From Pseudomonadales bacterium (GTDB taxonomy: Bacteria > Pseudomonadota > Gammaproteobacteria > Pseudomonadales > Halieaceae), in assembly GCA_024234855.1 (NCBI GenBank), contig JACKNN010000004.1, forward strand, positions 124,001 through 188,000: a stretch of 64,000 nt of DNA, read 5' to 3'. The notes under the pieces were generated by a model. That model ran no database searches and had not been told where the DNA came from. It worked only from the letters and a program-made list of their open reading frames with translations. Numbering within the stretch: position 1 is the stretch's first letter; the number at the start of each line of letters is the position of its first letter. The position numbers and the translations under genes are program-made. Positions 51,157 through 59,875 of the stretch are shown one piece after another.

Positions 51157-51606
51157 TTACTCGGGGATGACCGCGATCGCCACTGCGGCAAAGACGTCGC
51201 CGTGCACCTGGATGGCCACTTCGTACTCACCCAGCTGGCGCAGTGCACCCTCTGGCAGGCGAACCTCGGACTTGTCGACCTCGCAACCGGCGGCCGTGAT
51301 GGCATCGGCGATATCGCGGGTGCCAACAGAACCGAACAGTTTGCCTTCCTCACCGGCATTGGCGGCGATGGAGAGCAGCCCCAGTGCGTTGATCAACTCA
51401 GCCCGCGCTTCGGCGGCGGCCAGGGTGGCGGCAGCGGCGGCTTCGAGCTCCGCGCGGCGCACTTCGAAATCGGCGATATTGCTTGCGGTTGCAGGCACTG
51501 CCTTGCCCTGTGGCACGAGGTAATTGCGGCCGAAACCGGCTCTTACATTGACCTTGTCGCCCAGGCTACCCAGGTTGCTGATGTTCTCCAGCAAAATGAC
51601 TTCCAT
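51157..51606 (-). CDS. rplI: Ribosomal protein bL9
   Basis: A 149-residue bL9. The N-terminal domain MEVILLENISNLGSLGDKVN with FGRNYLVPQGKAVPAT, the connecting helix rich in Ala/Glu (VRRAELEAAAAATLAAAEAR) and the C-terminal GKLFGSVGTRDIADAI and HGDVFAAVAIAV are all typical. The ATG at 51606 is the conserved start; the open frame extends to 51645. Confidence 0.97.
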   Translation of the reverse strand: MEVILLENISNLGSLGDKVNVRAGFGRNYLVPQGKAVPATASNIADFEVRRAELEAAAAATLAAAEARAELINALGLLSIAANAGEEGKLFGSVGTRDIADAITAAGCEVDKSEVRLPEGALRQLGEYEVAIQVHGDVFAAVAIAVIPE

Positions 51607-51651
51607 CTTACTTTCCTCTGTTCGGGGAGCATGCTCCCGCGGCATTAAAAT

Positions 51652-52548
51652 TTATCGGTCTTCGTCAGTCTTGCGAGGACTGACGTCAGTACCGGGCCCG
51701 GGCGCCCAGCGCCGGCGAAACTTAAACCAGCTGTCGGCTATCGCCGCGACCACCACCAAAAGCTTTACCGGGTCGAAGAATAACCAGGCCACATAGAACC
51801 CGATCAGCCATCCTTTACCCTGCCCCCGCGCCGCCGCGCGAGCGTGTACCAGTGCCAGGCCGGCGAGCGCCAGCGGCAGTACACAAATGACCGCCCAGGT
51901 GCGGTACTCGGCGCCGGCGCCGGCCAGCGCTACCGCGCCCAGTGCCAGCAAACCCGCTACCACCGGCGGATAATACAGGGCCCTGAACTCCTGCCCGAAC
52001 CCGCCCGGGTGATACAGCGCGGCCTGCCAGTAACGCGCCAGCAGCAGGCACAGCACTGAGCTGGCAGCGGTACCTGCACCCAGCATACCCGCAATTTGCC
52101 GGGCGTCCGGCCGGGCCAGCACTACCTGCTCGGCCCCCTGCGACAGCTGCTGCTCCATCGCGCCGATAAAATCCCCGAAGACCGCGACTATCTGGTCCAG
52201 GTACTCACCACCCAGGGCGGCCACCCCGAGCCCGGTCAGGAAGCCCACCGGCACGCTGGCCAGCACCGCCAGCGGCAGGTTGACGGTTGCCCGCAACAGG
52301 GCGGCGAGCAGTGTCGTTCCCACCAGCAGCGTCAGCGGGCCGCTGTCACCGTAGGCGTACAAGAGCGCCCCGGAGGGCAACAGGGCCCAGGCCAGCAGCC
52401 CGGCACCGGCTCCCGCCCCCTTGCGCAGGGTGACCAGTGCCAGTACTGCCGCACTGATCCAGCAAAACAACAGGCTCCCGGCGCCGGCCACGGTGACCAT
52501 CAACGCCTGGAAGCGACCGCGCATGACGAATGAGGCCAGGCCTTTCAC
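51652..52548 (-). CDS. DUF2232-like membrane protein
   Basis: A 298-residue polytopic protein with about eight membrane helices (SLLFCWISAAVLALVTL, LLVGTTLLAALLRATVNLPL, LASVPVGFLTGLGVAALGG) sitting between rpsR and rplI, where DUF2232 proteins are found in Pseudomonas and relatives. GTG start at 52548; an internal ATG at 52524 also works. Function unknown. Codons for Ala, Leu and Gly dominate, as expected for this GC-rich genome. Confidence 0.75.
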   Translation of the reverse strand: MKGLASFVMRGRFQALMVTVAGAGSLLFCWISAAVLALVTLRKGAGAGAGLLAWALLPSGALLYAYGDSGPLTLLVGTTLLAALLRATVNLPLAVLASVPVGFLTGLGVAALGGEYLDQIVAVFGDFIGAMEQQLSQGAEQVVLARPDARQIAGMLGAGTAASSVLCLLLARYWQAALYHPGGFGQEFRALYYPPVVAGLLALGAVALAGAGAEYRTWAVICVLPLALAGLALVHARAAARGQGKGWLIGFYVAWLFFDPVKLLVVVAAIADSWFKFRRRWAPGPGTDVSPRKTDEDR

Positions 52549-52602
52549 ACCGGGCCCCGTCGAATTGAGCCCTGCTGGGTCTCCGCGCGGTTCAAGGTAT
52601 CC

Positions 52603-52830
52603 CTACAGGTGTGAATCCGTGTAGGGCAACAGGGCCAGGAAACGGGCCCGCTTGATGGCGGTGCCCAGCTGGCGCTGGTATTTGGCCTTGGTGCCGGTAA
52701 TGCGGCTGGGAACGATCTTGCCGGTCTCGGAAACATAGGCCTTCAGTGTTTCCAGATCCTTGTAGTCGATTTCCTTGGTGCCTTCGGCGGTAAAGCGACA
52801 AAACTTACGGCGACGGAAAAAGCGTGCCAT
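52603..52830 (-). CDS. rpsR: Ribosomal protein bS18
   Basis: A 75-residue bS18 with the canonical MARFFRRRKFCRFTAEG start, IDYKDLETLKAYVSETGKI and the RNA-binding SRITGTKAKYQRQLGTAIKR segment. Zinc ligands are absent, as in most gammaproteobacteria. It lies 64 nt downstream of rpsF. Confidence 0.98.
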   Translation of the reverse strand: MARFFRRRKFCRFTAEGTKEIDYKDLETLKAYVSETGKIVPSRITGTKAKYQRQLGTAIKRARFLALLPYTDSHL

Positions 52831-52894
52831 GGTAATACTCCTTTAAACCTTTTCTTCGTTACAGAAAGACGTTACACAACAGGGCGGGCGGACT

Positions 52895-53323
52895 TTAATC
52901 GTCACTCGACTCGTCGTCGCTGTCGTCATCGCTGTCATCGTCGCTGGTCTGCTCGACCACGGCCTGGCGCTCCTCGTAGCGGGTCTTGCGCTCGCGACTT
53001 TCCTTCTCGGCCTTCATGATGAAGGACTCCTCGGTCACGGGCTCGTCGCGCCGAATCACCAGGTTGCGAATGACGGCATCGTTGTAACGGAAGGTTGTGG
53101 TCAGCTCATCCATGGCATCGTTGGACGCCTCGACATTCATCAGAATGTAGTGCGCCTTGTGGATCTTGTTGATCGGGTAGGCCAGCTGGCGGCGACCCCA
53201 ATCTTCCAGGCGGTGCACACGGCCACCGTCTTTCTGGATTGCGGTGGTATAGCGCTCGATCATGCCGGGCACTTGTTCGGACTGGTCCGGATGGACCATG
53301 AATACGATTTCGTAATGTCGCAT
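52895..53323 (-). CDS. rpsF: Ribosomal protein bS6
   Basis: A 142-residue bS6 (MRHYEIVFMVHPDQSEQVPG, GRRQLAYPINKIHKAHYIL, RNLVIRRDEPVTEESFIM). The C-terminus extends into an acidic tail ending in DDDSDDDSDDESSDD, longer than the glutamates added by RimK in E. coli, so acidity is genetically built in. Confidence 0.97.
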   Translation of the reverse strand: MRHYEIVFMVHPDQSEQVPGMIERYTTAIQKDGGRVHRLEDWGRRQLAYPINKIHKAHYILMNVEASNDAMDELTTTFRYNDAVIRNLVIRRDEPVTEESFIMKAEKESRERKTRYEERQAVVEQTSDDDSDDDSDDESSDD

Positions 53324-53430
53324 CGAAAAGCTCCTTACGGGTTAATGCTACCCATGCAAGTGGTGTAGCAAGGAGGATCGGCCACACGGGGCAGCCGGGC
53401 AAATTTTAAAGAGCGCGGAGTTTACAGATT

Positions 53431-54198
53431 TTACCCCCGTGCCGCAAGCCTCTGGCGCAGGGCTTCAAACAGGCAGACCCCGGTGGCCACCGAGACATTC
53501 AGGCTGCTCACCGAACCGGCCATGGGCAGGCGTACCAGGTAGTCGCACTGCTCCCGGGTAAGACGCCGCAAGCCGCCGCCCTCGGCTCCCATCACCAGCG
53601 CCATGGATACCGTCAAGTCATTGTCGTATATGGATTTTTCCGCTTCGCCCGCGGTCCCGAACAGCCACACACCACGCTCCTTGAGTGCCTGCAGGGTGCG
53701 GGCCAGGTTGGTCACCCGCACGAACGGCACCACCTCGGCGGCGCCACAGGCGACCTTGCGGCTCACCGGAGTCAGGTCGGCCGACTTGTCCCGGGGCACC
53801 ACTACCGCGTCCACCCCGGCCGCATCGGCACTGCGCAGACAGGCGCCCAGGTTGTGCGGATCAGTGACCCCGTCCAGCACCAGGATCAGTAGCGGGGCTT
53901 TTTTTTCCTCCACCACCCGCAGCAGGTCCGCCTCCTGCCAGAGATTGGCCTGGGCGATATCGCCGTGCACCGGTATATCCAGCGTCTCGGCGACGATACC
54001 CTGGTGCCGGCCCTTGACCATCTCGTCGAGCACCCGGCGCGATTCCCGCGCCACCGGCACACCCTGGTTCTGGGCCAGTTCCAGCAGGGCGCCGATGCGG
54101 TTGTCCTCGCGCCCCTGCTGGGCCCAGAGCCGCTGCACTGACCTGGGATTCTGGCGCAGCAGGCTGTCCACTGCATGTATGCCGTAGATATATTGCAT
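53431..54198 (-). CDS. rlmB: 23S rRNA (guanosine-2'-O-)-methyltransferase RlmB
   Basis: A 255-residue SpoU-family knotted methyltransferase. An N-terminal L30e-like domain (YGIHAVDSLLRQNPRSVQRL) precedes motifs 1-3: LDGVTDPHNLGACLRSADA, LVMGAEGGGLRRLTREQCDY and IPMAGSVSSLNVSVATG (here LPMAGSVSSLNVS). It methylates G2251 of 23S rRNA in E. coli. It follows rnr by 11 nt. Confidence 0.95.
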   Translation of the reverse strand: MQYIYGIHAVDSLLRQNPRSVQRLWAQQGREDNRIGALLELAQNQGVPVARESRRVLDEMVKGRHQGIVAETLDIPVHGDIAQANLWQEADLLRVVEEKKAPLLILVLDGVTDPHNLGACLRSADAAGVDAVVVPRDKSADLTPVSRKVACGAAEVVPFVRVTNLARTLQALKERGVWLFGTAGEAEKSIYDNDLTVSMALVMGAEGGGLRRLTREQCDYLVRLPMAGSVSSLNVSVATGVCLFEALRQRLAARG

Positions 54199-54209
54199 GC
54201 CCGCTGCCG

Positions 54210-56759
54210 CTAGTGATGCCGGCGCAGGCCGGTTTTACCCTTGGGCTTGCGGGACGGGGAGGCAGGTTTGGCGCCGTCGGCCGGCGCTTTAGCCGCTGTC
54301 TTGCCGCCCGGGGAAGCCCCTCCGGCGGCGGTTTTGCCCTGGCTTTTTCCAGCCTTGCCCCTGGCCGATTTGGCGGTTGCGGCCGGCTGCTTGCCCGCGG
54401 CCTGTTTGCCTGAGCCGCCCCGGCGCGACCTGCCTTTGCCGCCGGCCGGCTTGCCGGTACCACCGGGCTTGGCGCCTGCCGGAGCCGAACCACGCTTGCG
54501 GCCACTGCCTTTACCCGCCGGGGCTTTACGCGGCGGCTGGCTGTCTATCAGTTCCAGGTCAATCTTCTTGTCGTCCAGGTCCACCCTGGCTACCTGCACC
54601 CGCACCCGGCCACCCAGCTGGAAGCTCCGGCCGCTGCGCTCGCCCAGCAGGCGCTGGTGCGAGGCGTCAAAGTTGTAGTAATCGCTGGGCAGCGCGGTGA
54701 TGTGCACCAGCCCCTCTATATATATCCCCTCCAGTTCGACAAACAAGCCGAAGTTGGTGACCGCGCTGACCACCCCGTTGAACTCATCGCCCACATGATC
54801 CTGCAGGTATTCGCACTTCAGCCAGGCCTGCACCTCGCGGGTGGCGTCATCCGCCCGGCGCTCGGTCATGGAGCAGTGCGCACCATAGGTCGCGATAGCC
54901 TGTATGTCGTAGGGGAAAATACTGCCCATTGGAATCGGACTGGCGCCGCGCACCCGCTGCACCCCCTGCCCTTTCTTCTGGGCCCGGATCACCCGGCGAA
55001 TGCCGCGGTGCACCAGCAGGTCGGGGTAGCGCCGGATGGGCGAGGTAAAATGCGCGTAGGCCGGGTAATGCAGGCCGAAATGGCCGCCGTTCTCCGCCTG
55101 GTACACCGCCTGGCGCAGCGAGCGCAGCAACATCGTCTGGATCACGTGCGCGTCCTCGCGCTCCTCGATCTGTTGCAGCAGTCGCTGGTAGTGCAGGGGC
55201 GTGGGCTTGAGGCCGCCGGCCAGGTCCAGGCCCAGCTCGCCGAGGAATTTGCGCAGGTTCTCCAGCTTTTCCTCGGTGGGGCCCTCGTGTACCCGGTACA
55301 GCATGGGCACGCCGTTGGCCTCGAAGAAGTCCGCCGCCGCGACGTTGGCGCTGAGCATGCACTCCTCGATCAGCTTGTGGGCATCGTTGCGTATCACCGG
55401 CACGATGGCTTCGATTTTGCGCTGTTCGTTGAAAATGATGCGGGTTTCCACCGTCTCGAAATCGATGGCACCGCGCTTGTCACGCGCCGCACGCAATACC
55501 TTGTAGAGGCTGTGCAGGCGTTTCAGGTCGGGCACGCGACGCTTGTCGACGTCCGGGTGGGCCCCCTTTTCCAGCACTTCGCCCACCTGGGTGTAGGTGA
55601 GGCGGGCATGGGAGTGAATGACAGCCTCGTAAAATGTGTATTTGCTCGGCTTGCCCGCCCGGCTCAGTTCCATTTCACACACCATCGCCAGCCGGTCCAC
55701 CGCCGGCTTCAGGGAGCACAGGCCATTGGACAGGGCCTCGGGCAGCATGGGCACAACTTTCTCGGGAAAATAGACCGAGTTGCCGCGATGGGCGGCCTCC
55801 TCGTCCAGCGCGGAGCCCGGGCGCACGTAATGTGACACATCGGCAATGGCCACCCACAGGCGCCAGCCGCCCAGGGTGCGCTTCTCGCAATACACCGCGT
55901 CGTCAAAATCCCGGGCATCCTCACCGTCGATGGTGACAAAGGGCAGTTTGCGCAGGTCGACCCGGTTCTGCTTGTCCTCCTCCAGCGGCTCCGCCTCGAG
56001 CCGGCCGGCCTCATCCACCACCGCCTCGGGCCACTCCCAGGGGATGCCGTGGGAGCGGATGGCGACATCGATTTCCAGGCCCGGGTCCATGTGGTCGCCG
56101 AGAATCTCGATAATACGGCCCTTGGCCCCCAGCTGGCGGGTGGGAAAGTCGGTGATCTCGGCCGTGACGATCTGGCCGGAGACCGCCTTGCCCTTCTCCC
56201 CGGGCGGAATCAGTATCTGGTGGTTGATTCGGCTGTTTTCGGCGATGACATAGCCGATACCGCTCTCCTCCTGGTAGCGGCCGACGATATTCCGGTGCGC
56301 GCGCTCCAGCACTTCAACGACCTTGCCTTCCTGGCGCCCGCGCCGGTCGACGCCCGTCACCCGCACCAGCACCTCGTCGCCGTCGAAGACGAAATTCATC
56401 TGGCGGGCACTGAGGTAGACATCCTCTTCACCCGCCGCGACGGGGATGGCAAAACCATAGCCGTCGCGATGCCCCTGCACCTTGCAATGCAACAGGTTCA
56501 TCTTGTCCACGAGGCCGTAATCCCCGCGCCGGTTGACCATCAACTGGCCATCGCGCTCCATGGCGCGCAGCCGCTTGCGCAGGGCATCGAGCTGCTCCGG
56601 CTCCGCCAGGGCCAGCCGGGCGGCGATGCCGTCGTGATCGAGCGGGCTGTCCGCCGCGTTGAGGAGTTCCAGGATGACTTCCCGACTGGGGATGGGGTTG
56701 TCGTAGCGGGCTGCCTCGCGGGCAGCGTGGGGGTCGGCAATCTTGCCTTTCTTGGCCAT
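54210..56759 (-). CDS. rnr: Ribonuclease R with long basic tail
   Basis: An 849-residue RNase II-family exoribonuclease. Order: helix-turn-helix-like N-terminus (EVILELLNAADSPLDHDGIA), two cold-shock domains (near residues 70-230), RNB catalytic domain with LPFVTIDGEDARDFDDAVYC and HYVRPGSALDEEAAHRGNSV, an S1 domain (DEFNGVVSAVTNFGLFVELE) and a C-terminal tail. The tail of about 110 residues is almost wholly Lys, Gly, Ala, Arg and Pro, longer than in E. coli RNase R. It degrades structured RNA and takes part in rRNA quality control. Overlaps nothing; rlmB follows. Confidence 0.96.
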   Translation of the reverse strand: MAKKGKIADPHAAREAARYDNPIPSREVILELLNAADSPLDHDGIAARLALAEPEQLDALRKRLRAMERDGQLMVNRRGDYGLVDKMNLLHCKVQGHRDGYGFAIPVAAGEEDVYLSARQMNFVFDGDEVLVRVTGVDRRGRQEGKVVEVLERAHRNIVGRYQEESGIGYVIAENSRINHQILIPPGEKGKAVSGQIVTAEITDFPTRQLGAKGRIIEILGDHMDPGLEIDVAIRSHGIPWEWPEAVVDEAGRLEAEPLEEDKQNRVDLRKLPFVTIDGEDARDFDDAVYCEKRTLGGWRLWVAIADVSHYVRPGSALDEEAAHRGNSVYFPEKVVPMLPEALSNGLCSLKPAVDRLAMVCEMELSRAGKPSKYTFYEAVIHSHARLTYTQVGEVLEKGAHPDVDKRRVPDLKRLHSLYKVLRAARDKRGAIDFETVETRIIFNEQRKIEAIVPVIRNDAHKLIEECMLSANVAAADFFEANGVPMLYRVHEGPTEEKLENLRKFLGELGLDLAGGLKPTPLHYQRLLQQIEEREDAHVIQTMLLRSLRQAVYQAENGGHFGLHYPAYAHFTSPIRRYPDLLVHRGIRRVIRAQKKGQGVQRVRGASPIPMGSIFPYDIQAIATYGAHCSMTERRADDATREVQAWLKCEYLQDHVGDEFNGVVSAVTNFGLFVELEGIYIEGLVHITALPSDYYNFDASHQRLLGERSGRSFQLGGRVRVQVARVDLDDKKIDLELIDSQPPRKAPAGKGSGRKRGSAPAGAKPGGTGKPAGGKGRSRRGGSGKQAAGKQPAATAKSARGKAGKSQGKTAAGGASPGGKTAAKAPADGAKPASPSRKPKGKTGLRRHH

Positions 56760-56828
56760 AGTAAGGGGGGTCTTCCGTGAGAAAATTGAATGAAGTCAGT
56801 TCGATAAGTGCCCAAGTATACGCGAGGA

Positions 56829-56857
56829 TTGACAAAGCTGTGTGAGAAAAGTAAAGT
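56829..56857 (+). promoter_or_regulatory. Promoter of tRNA-Leu
   Basis: TTGACA (56829-56834), a 17-nt spacer and TAAAGT (56852-56857) on the plus strand, about 120 nt upstream of the mature tRNA. No better candidate lies closer. Confidence 0.55.
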
Positions 56858-56980
56858 GCGCGCCCTCAGTGGGTGCAGCAGCATTCCTGACTTGCCAAGA
56901 GGGTGCAGTGGCAGACACTGGATACAGTCCAGCTCCCCGCTTCGAGGCAGAAAGTAAAGCGATGTACTATTGGTCGCATT

Positions 56981-57067
56981 GCCCAGATGGTGAAATTGGT
57001 AGACACGCCAGCTTCAGGTGCTGGTCCTCGCAAGGGGGTGGAGGTTCAAGTCCTCTTCTGGGCACCA
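56981..57067 (+). tRNA. tRNA-Leu(CAG)
   Basis: An 87-nt class II tRNA with acceptor pair GCCCAGA/TCTGGGC, anticodon loop CTTCAGGTG (anticodon CAG), a long variable arm, T-loop TTCAAGT and an encoded CCA. Its last 27 nt form the left attachment repeat of the integrated element, so the tRNA stays complete after insertion. Confidence 0.97.
57041..57067 (+). repeat. Left attachment repeat (attL)
   Basis: The last 27 nt of tRNA-Leu (T-arm 5' strand to encoded CCA), identical to 63178-63204. Confidence 0.88.
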
Positions 57068-57151
57068 TATCTATAACGCATTGATTTTAAACAGTTTTTT
57101 CTCTTCAAAATTCCCTGTTTTTGGCCGGTGATCCACAATAGTGGTCCACAA

Positions 57152-58642
57152 ATGGCTAATTACCTCTGGAAGAATCGTCACGGAACTTACTACTTCCGCG
57201 TGCGCATCCCCCTCAAGTACCGTTATTATTTCGACCTCAAGGCAGAATTTCGTCGATCACTAGCGACATCTGATCGAGCGACGGCCAAGCGACGCGCACG
57301 TGCGCTCATAGCGGGCTTTGATCATCACATGGAAGGGATCGACCGCATGGCCAAAAGCAAAGCCCCTGGCTCATTCCAAATAGATTATGAGGTCTGTGTA
57401 ACTGAAGAGCACCAGCCCTCTGGTGCTCGCAAAATAACCAGAAAGCTGGACATGAGCCCAGAAGAACATGAGCAACTGGGTGACGATAGAGTCAAAGCCA
57501 TCTTAGCGGGGATGAATAGCACCGTATCTGGCCCAGTGCTGGCACCCGCCCCGACAATCCACTGCCCCGCGCTGCCTGGGGTTTTCGAAGACTACATAGC
57601 CAACCAAAAGTGGAACACGCCAATAACCGAGGTTCAGTACCGAGGGACGGTCGCTATCATCATCGGACTATCTGGTGATAAGCCTATCAATATGTTTGAC
57701 AAGGCAGACGCGCGGAAATTCAAGGACGCCTTGGCACTGCTGCCGCCAAATATGAACCACATAAGCTCACCATATCGAGACATGACGGTTAAACAGGTCA
57801 TCGCGTCCAAACACGACAAGGTACTGTCTCCGACCACCATCAAACATCACATCACCAGAGCCAAAGCACTTTTCAACTGGATTAGCGGCAACTACGACGA
57901 GCTGAACCACAATCCGTTCTCTGGCATCAAAGCGACCACCGTGGACAAGTCCAAGGGGCGAGATGCCATATCCAATGCCGATGTGGCCAAGATTTTCAGT
58001 TGCTACCTGTATAACGCCGATGAGTGGCCACAACGCAAGAAAGGCAAGGAGCCATCAAAATTCTGGGTTCCAGTCATTCTGGCGTTTACCGGGTGCCGCC
58101 TCAACGAAGCCTGCCAGCTATACACTGAGGACATCCAGCAGGACGACGGCGCTTGGGTGATCCACTTCAATGACAGCAAAGAAGATCAAAACCTGAAGGG
58201 AACGTTCTCTCGCAAAGTGCCATTGCACAAGACCCTGATTACCGCAGGACTGCCCGAATTCGCAGATCAGCAGCGCAGGGCAGGACACAACCGTCTATTC
58301 CCTGAACTGGATTTCTCCAGCAGCGGGCAAGGCTACGCACAATCTATAGGCGAATTCTGTCGAGGTCTGTTCAAATCGCTGGGAGTGAAGGGCACACCAC
58401 ATGGATTCCGTCATAGCGTCGTACAGGCGCTCACACAAGCCGATGTAGAGTTGCGCAAAGCGCAGTATATTGTTGGGCACAAAGGCCAGCAGAGCGTCAC
58501 GGAAGAGGTGTACGGCGCAAACAAGTTCACAGGAAGACAACTGCGCACAGCTTTAAACAAACTACAGTATGGCTTTGACTTTGCCCATATCACGTACGAA
58601 AAGTTTTGCGCTCGGAGCGTAACCTTATCCTCCCAGCGATAA
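57152..58642 (+). CDS. Tyrosine recombinase (integrase) of the element
   Basis: A 496-residue phage-type tyrosine recombinase. The N-terminal domain (LWKNRHGTYYFRVRIPLKYR) and core-binding domain (about residues 120-260) precede the catalytic domain: first Arg in FTGCRLNEACQLYTED, HGFRHS (the H-x-x-R pair), GHKGQQSVTEEVYG and the nucleophile Tyr following it. It catalyses site-specific insertion into and excision from the tRNA-Leu site. The ATG at 57152 is chosen; codons from 57128 are also open. Longer than most lambda-type integrases owing to a linker-rich middle. Confidence 0.93.
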   Translation: MANYLWKNRHGTYYFRVRIPLKYRYYFDLKAEFRRSLATSDRATAKRRARALIAGFDHHMEGIDRMAKSKAPGSFQIDYEVCVTEEHQPSGARKITRKLDMSPEEHEQLGDDRVKAILAGMNSTVSGPVLAPAPTIHCPALPGVFEDYIANQKWNTPITEVQYRGTVAIIIGLSGDKPINMFDKADARKFKDALALLPPNMNHISSPYRDMTVKQVIASKHDKVLSPTTIKHHITRAKALFNWISGNYDELNHNPFSGIKATTVDKSKGRDAISNADVAKIFSCYLYNADEWPQRKKGKEPSKFWVPVILAFTGCRLNEACQLYTEDIQQDDGAWVIHFNDSKEDQNLKGTFSRKVPLHKTLITAGLPEFADQQRRAGHNRLFPELDFSSSGQGYAQSIGEFCRGLFKSLGVKGTPHGFRHSVVQALTQADVELRKAQYIVGHKGQQSVTEEVYGANKFTGRQLRTALNKLQYGFDFAHITYEKFCARSVTLSSQR

Positions 58643-58678
58643 CCCGGAATAGATCAATCAGCAAGTAGGAGGAATCAA

Positions 58679-59161
58679 ATGCTCAAGCTATTTATTTCCA
58701 TAATATTTTTGACCACTATGACAACCGCTCATGCTGAAATGAAAATGCTTATCTGCCAATCCCAACTAACAGAAGACTTTCTTAATGAATTGCCAAAACC
58801 ATTCCAAACTTCTTGTGATGATAACGGACTTGATTCATGTCCAGAAGCTGATAAGAAAAGACAGGAAGCCGAAGTGTGCAGACAAAGAGGAGTCTCTTGG
58901 TCACACCAGTTCATCATAACATTCGACACAGAGTCGTTAGAATCCGCGCAGGGAACGGCAGAATTACGAATGATGCCGTGCTGGTGGGGACGTGATCTTC
59001 CGATGAAAGCGGAGGTATCCTCAACCCCAAGCCTTATTTACTTCACTACCGTGATGGGGAAATGGATAGTCAATCGCAAAACACTTCGCGCCGGCTGGGA
59101 CAACAAGGGCAATTTCCAATGTGTGATTCAGGATGTGGACACATCAGACAATCTCATTTGA
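58679..59161 (+). CDS. Secreted protein of the integrated element
   Basis: A 160-residue exported protein (signal LFISIIFLTTMTTAHA) with a strong AGGAGG ribosome site. The mature part has five to six cysteines (LICQSQ, TSCDDNGLDSCPEADKK, EVCRQRGV, MMPCWWGR, NFQCVIQD), suggesting disulfides in the periplasm. No family recognised. It follows the integrase by 36 nt on the same strand and overlaps a convergent short frame at its 3' end. Possible accessory or immunity function; unproven. Confidence 0.7.
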   Translation: MLKLFISIIFLTTMTTAHAEMKMLICQSQLTEDFLNELPKPFQTSCDDNGLDSCPEADKKRQEAEVCRQRGVSWSHQFIITFDTESLESAQGTAELRMMPCWWGRDLPMKAEVSSTPSLIYFTTVMGKWIVNRKTLRAGWDNKGNFQCVIQDVDTSDNLI

Positions 59162-59326
59162 GGCATAAGTATGAGCCTGTCTTTCATCTATCCAAGCATT
59201 GACTTCGATTCGTGCCTTGGGATCGATCCTGGGGTACTGTGGCGGGTCAGCGACCCGGAAATTACTAAAGAGGCGGAAGCATGCCTCGGCATGTTTAAGG
59301 TGCTGCTTGACGGTCTGAGCTGACAT
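59144..59326 (-). CDS. Candidate 60-residue protein, convergent with the secreted protein
   Basis: A frame with a GAGGGG ribosome-like site just before an ATG at 59326, giving a hydrophilic, helix-prone protein (TVKQHLKHAEACFRLFSNFR) with proline-rich middle (ADPPQYPRIDPKARIEV). It overlaps the preceding gene by 18 nt tail to tail. Plausible but unconfirmed; an upstream in-frame extension to 59413 is possible. Confidence 0.3.
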   Translation of the reverse strand: MSAQTVKQHLKHAEACFRLFSNFRVADPPQYPRIDPKARIEVNAWIDERQAHTYASNEIV

Positions 59327-59491
59327 GCCCCTCACATCAGCCGAGGGTGGCACCCACAGATAAGAATTAAAAGTAATTACCGAGGTTGTTTTTATAAAAA
59401 ATATATTCATCAAGCCGTTTCGTCACCCTTAACAGACGCAAGGGCTTGATCTTCCACAGTCTGCGCGGTTAGCGTGCGCAGACCCAGACTG

Positions 59492-59609
59492 TTATACACA
59501 TTTTATCCACAGAATAAACCCAGTCTCGTGCTCTTGCATTGTCCCCACCACCTCACTATCTTGTGTGCAGAAACCACGCGATCCACAAGATATTGCGCCT
59601 TGTGGATAA
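59492..59609. other. DnaA-box cluster, candidate origin region
   Basis: TTATACACA at 59492-59500 and TTATCCACA at 59503-59511 on the plus strand, and TTATCCACA on the minus strand at 59601-59609, all match the DnaA box TTATNCACA. A related GATCCACAAG lies near 59580 and an AT-rich run follows at 59625-59660. The intergenic stretch 59327-59875 has no gene, and this clustering is unlikely to be random in such GC-rich DNA. Confidence 0.5.
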
Positions 59610-59660
59610 GAGTTGGTCTGAAAGAGGATTTTGACTAAATATTAATCAATCGAATAAGTT

Positions 59661-59710
59661 GAAGGCCGGATATTCTGCGGGGCTGCAACCCCAAAGAACA
59701 CCCAGCCTTC
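59661..59710. other. 50-nt imperfect hairpin next to the DnaA boxes
   Basis: A folded-back stretch with arms GAAGGC/GCCTTC at the ends, ATTCT/AGAA-type matches in the middle and GGGG/CCCC around a loop CTGCAA. By hand 17 of 22 positions can pair. It could be an RNA regulator, a replication structure or part of the promoter region of the DUF4917 gene. Confidence 0.45.
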
Positions 59711-59875
59711 AGTGAACGGGCAGGCAACGGCAGTGACCTGTTCGGCCCACAGCCAGTTGACTAGACCATCCGTGCAACGACGATCTTACCTCTACTGGTG
59801 TCAACGTCAAGCTCTATCGACGGAGATAGTGGGTACCCAGCTGCCACTTTAAAACCAATATTGGAGATCAAAAAA

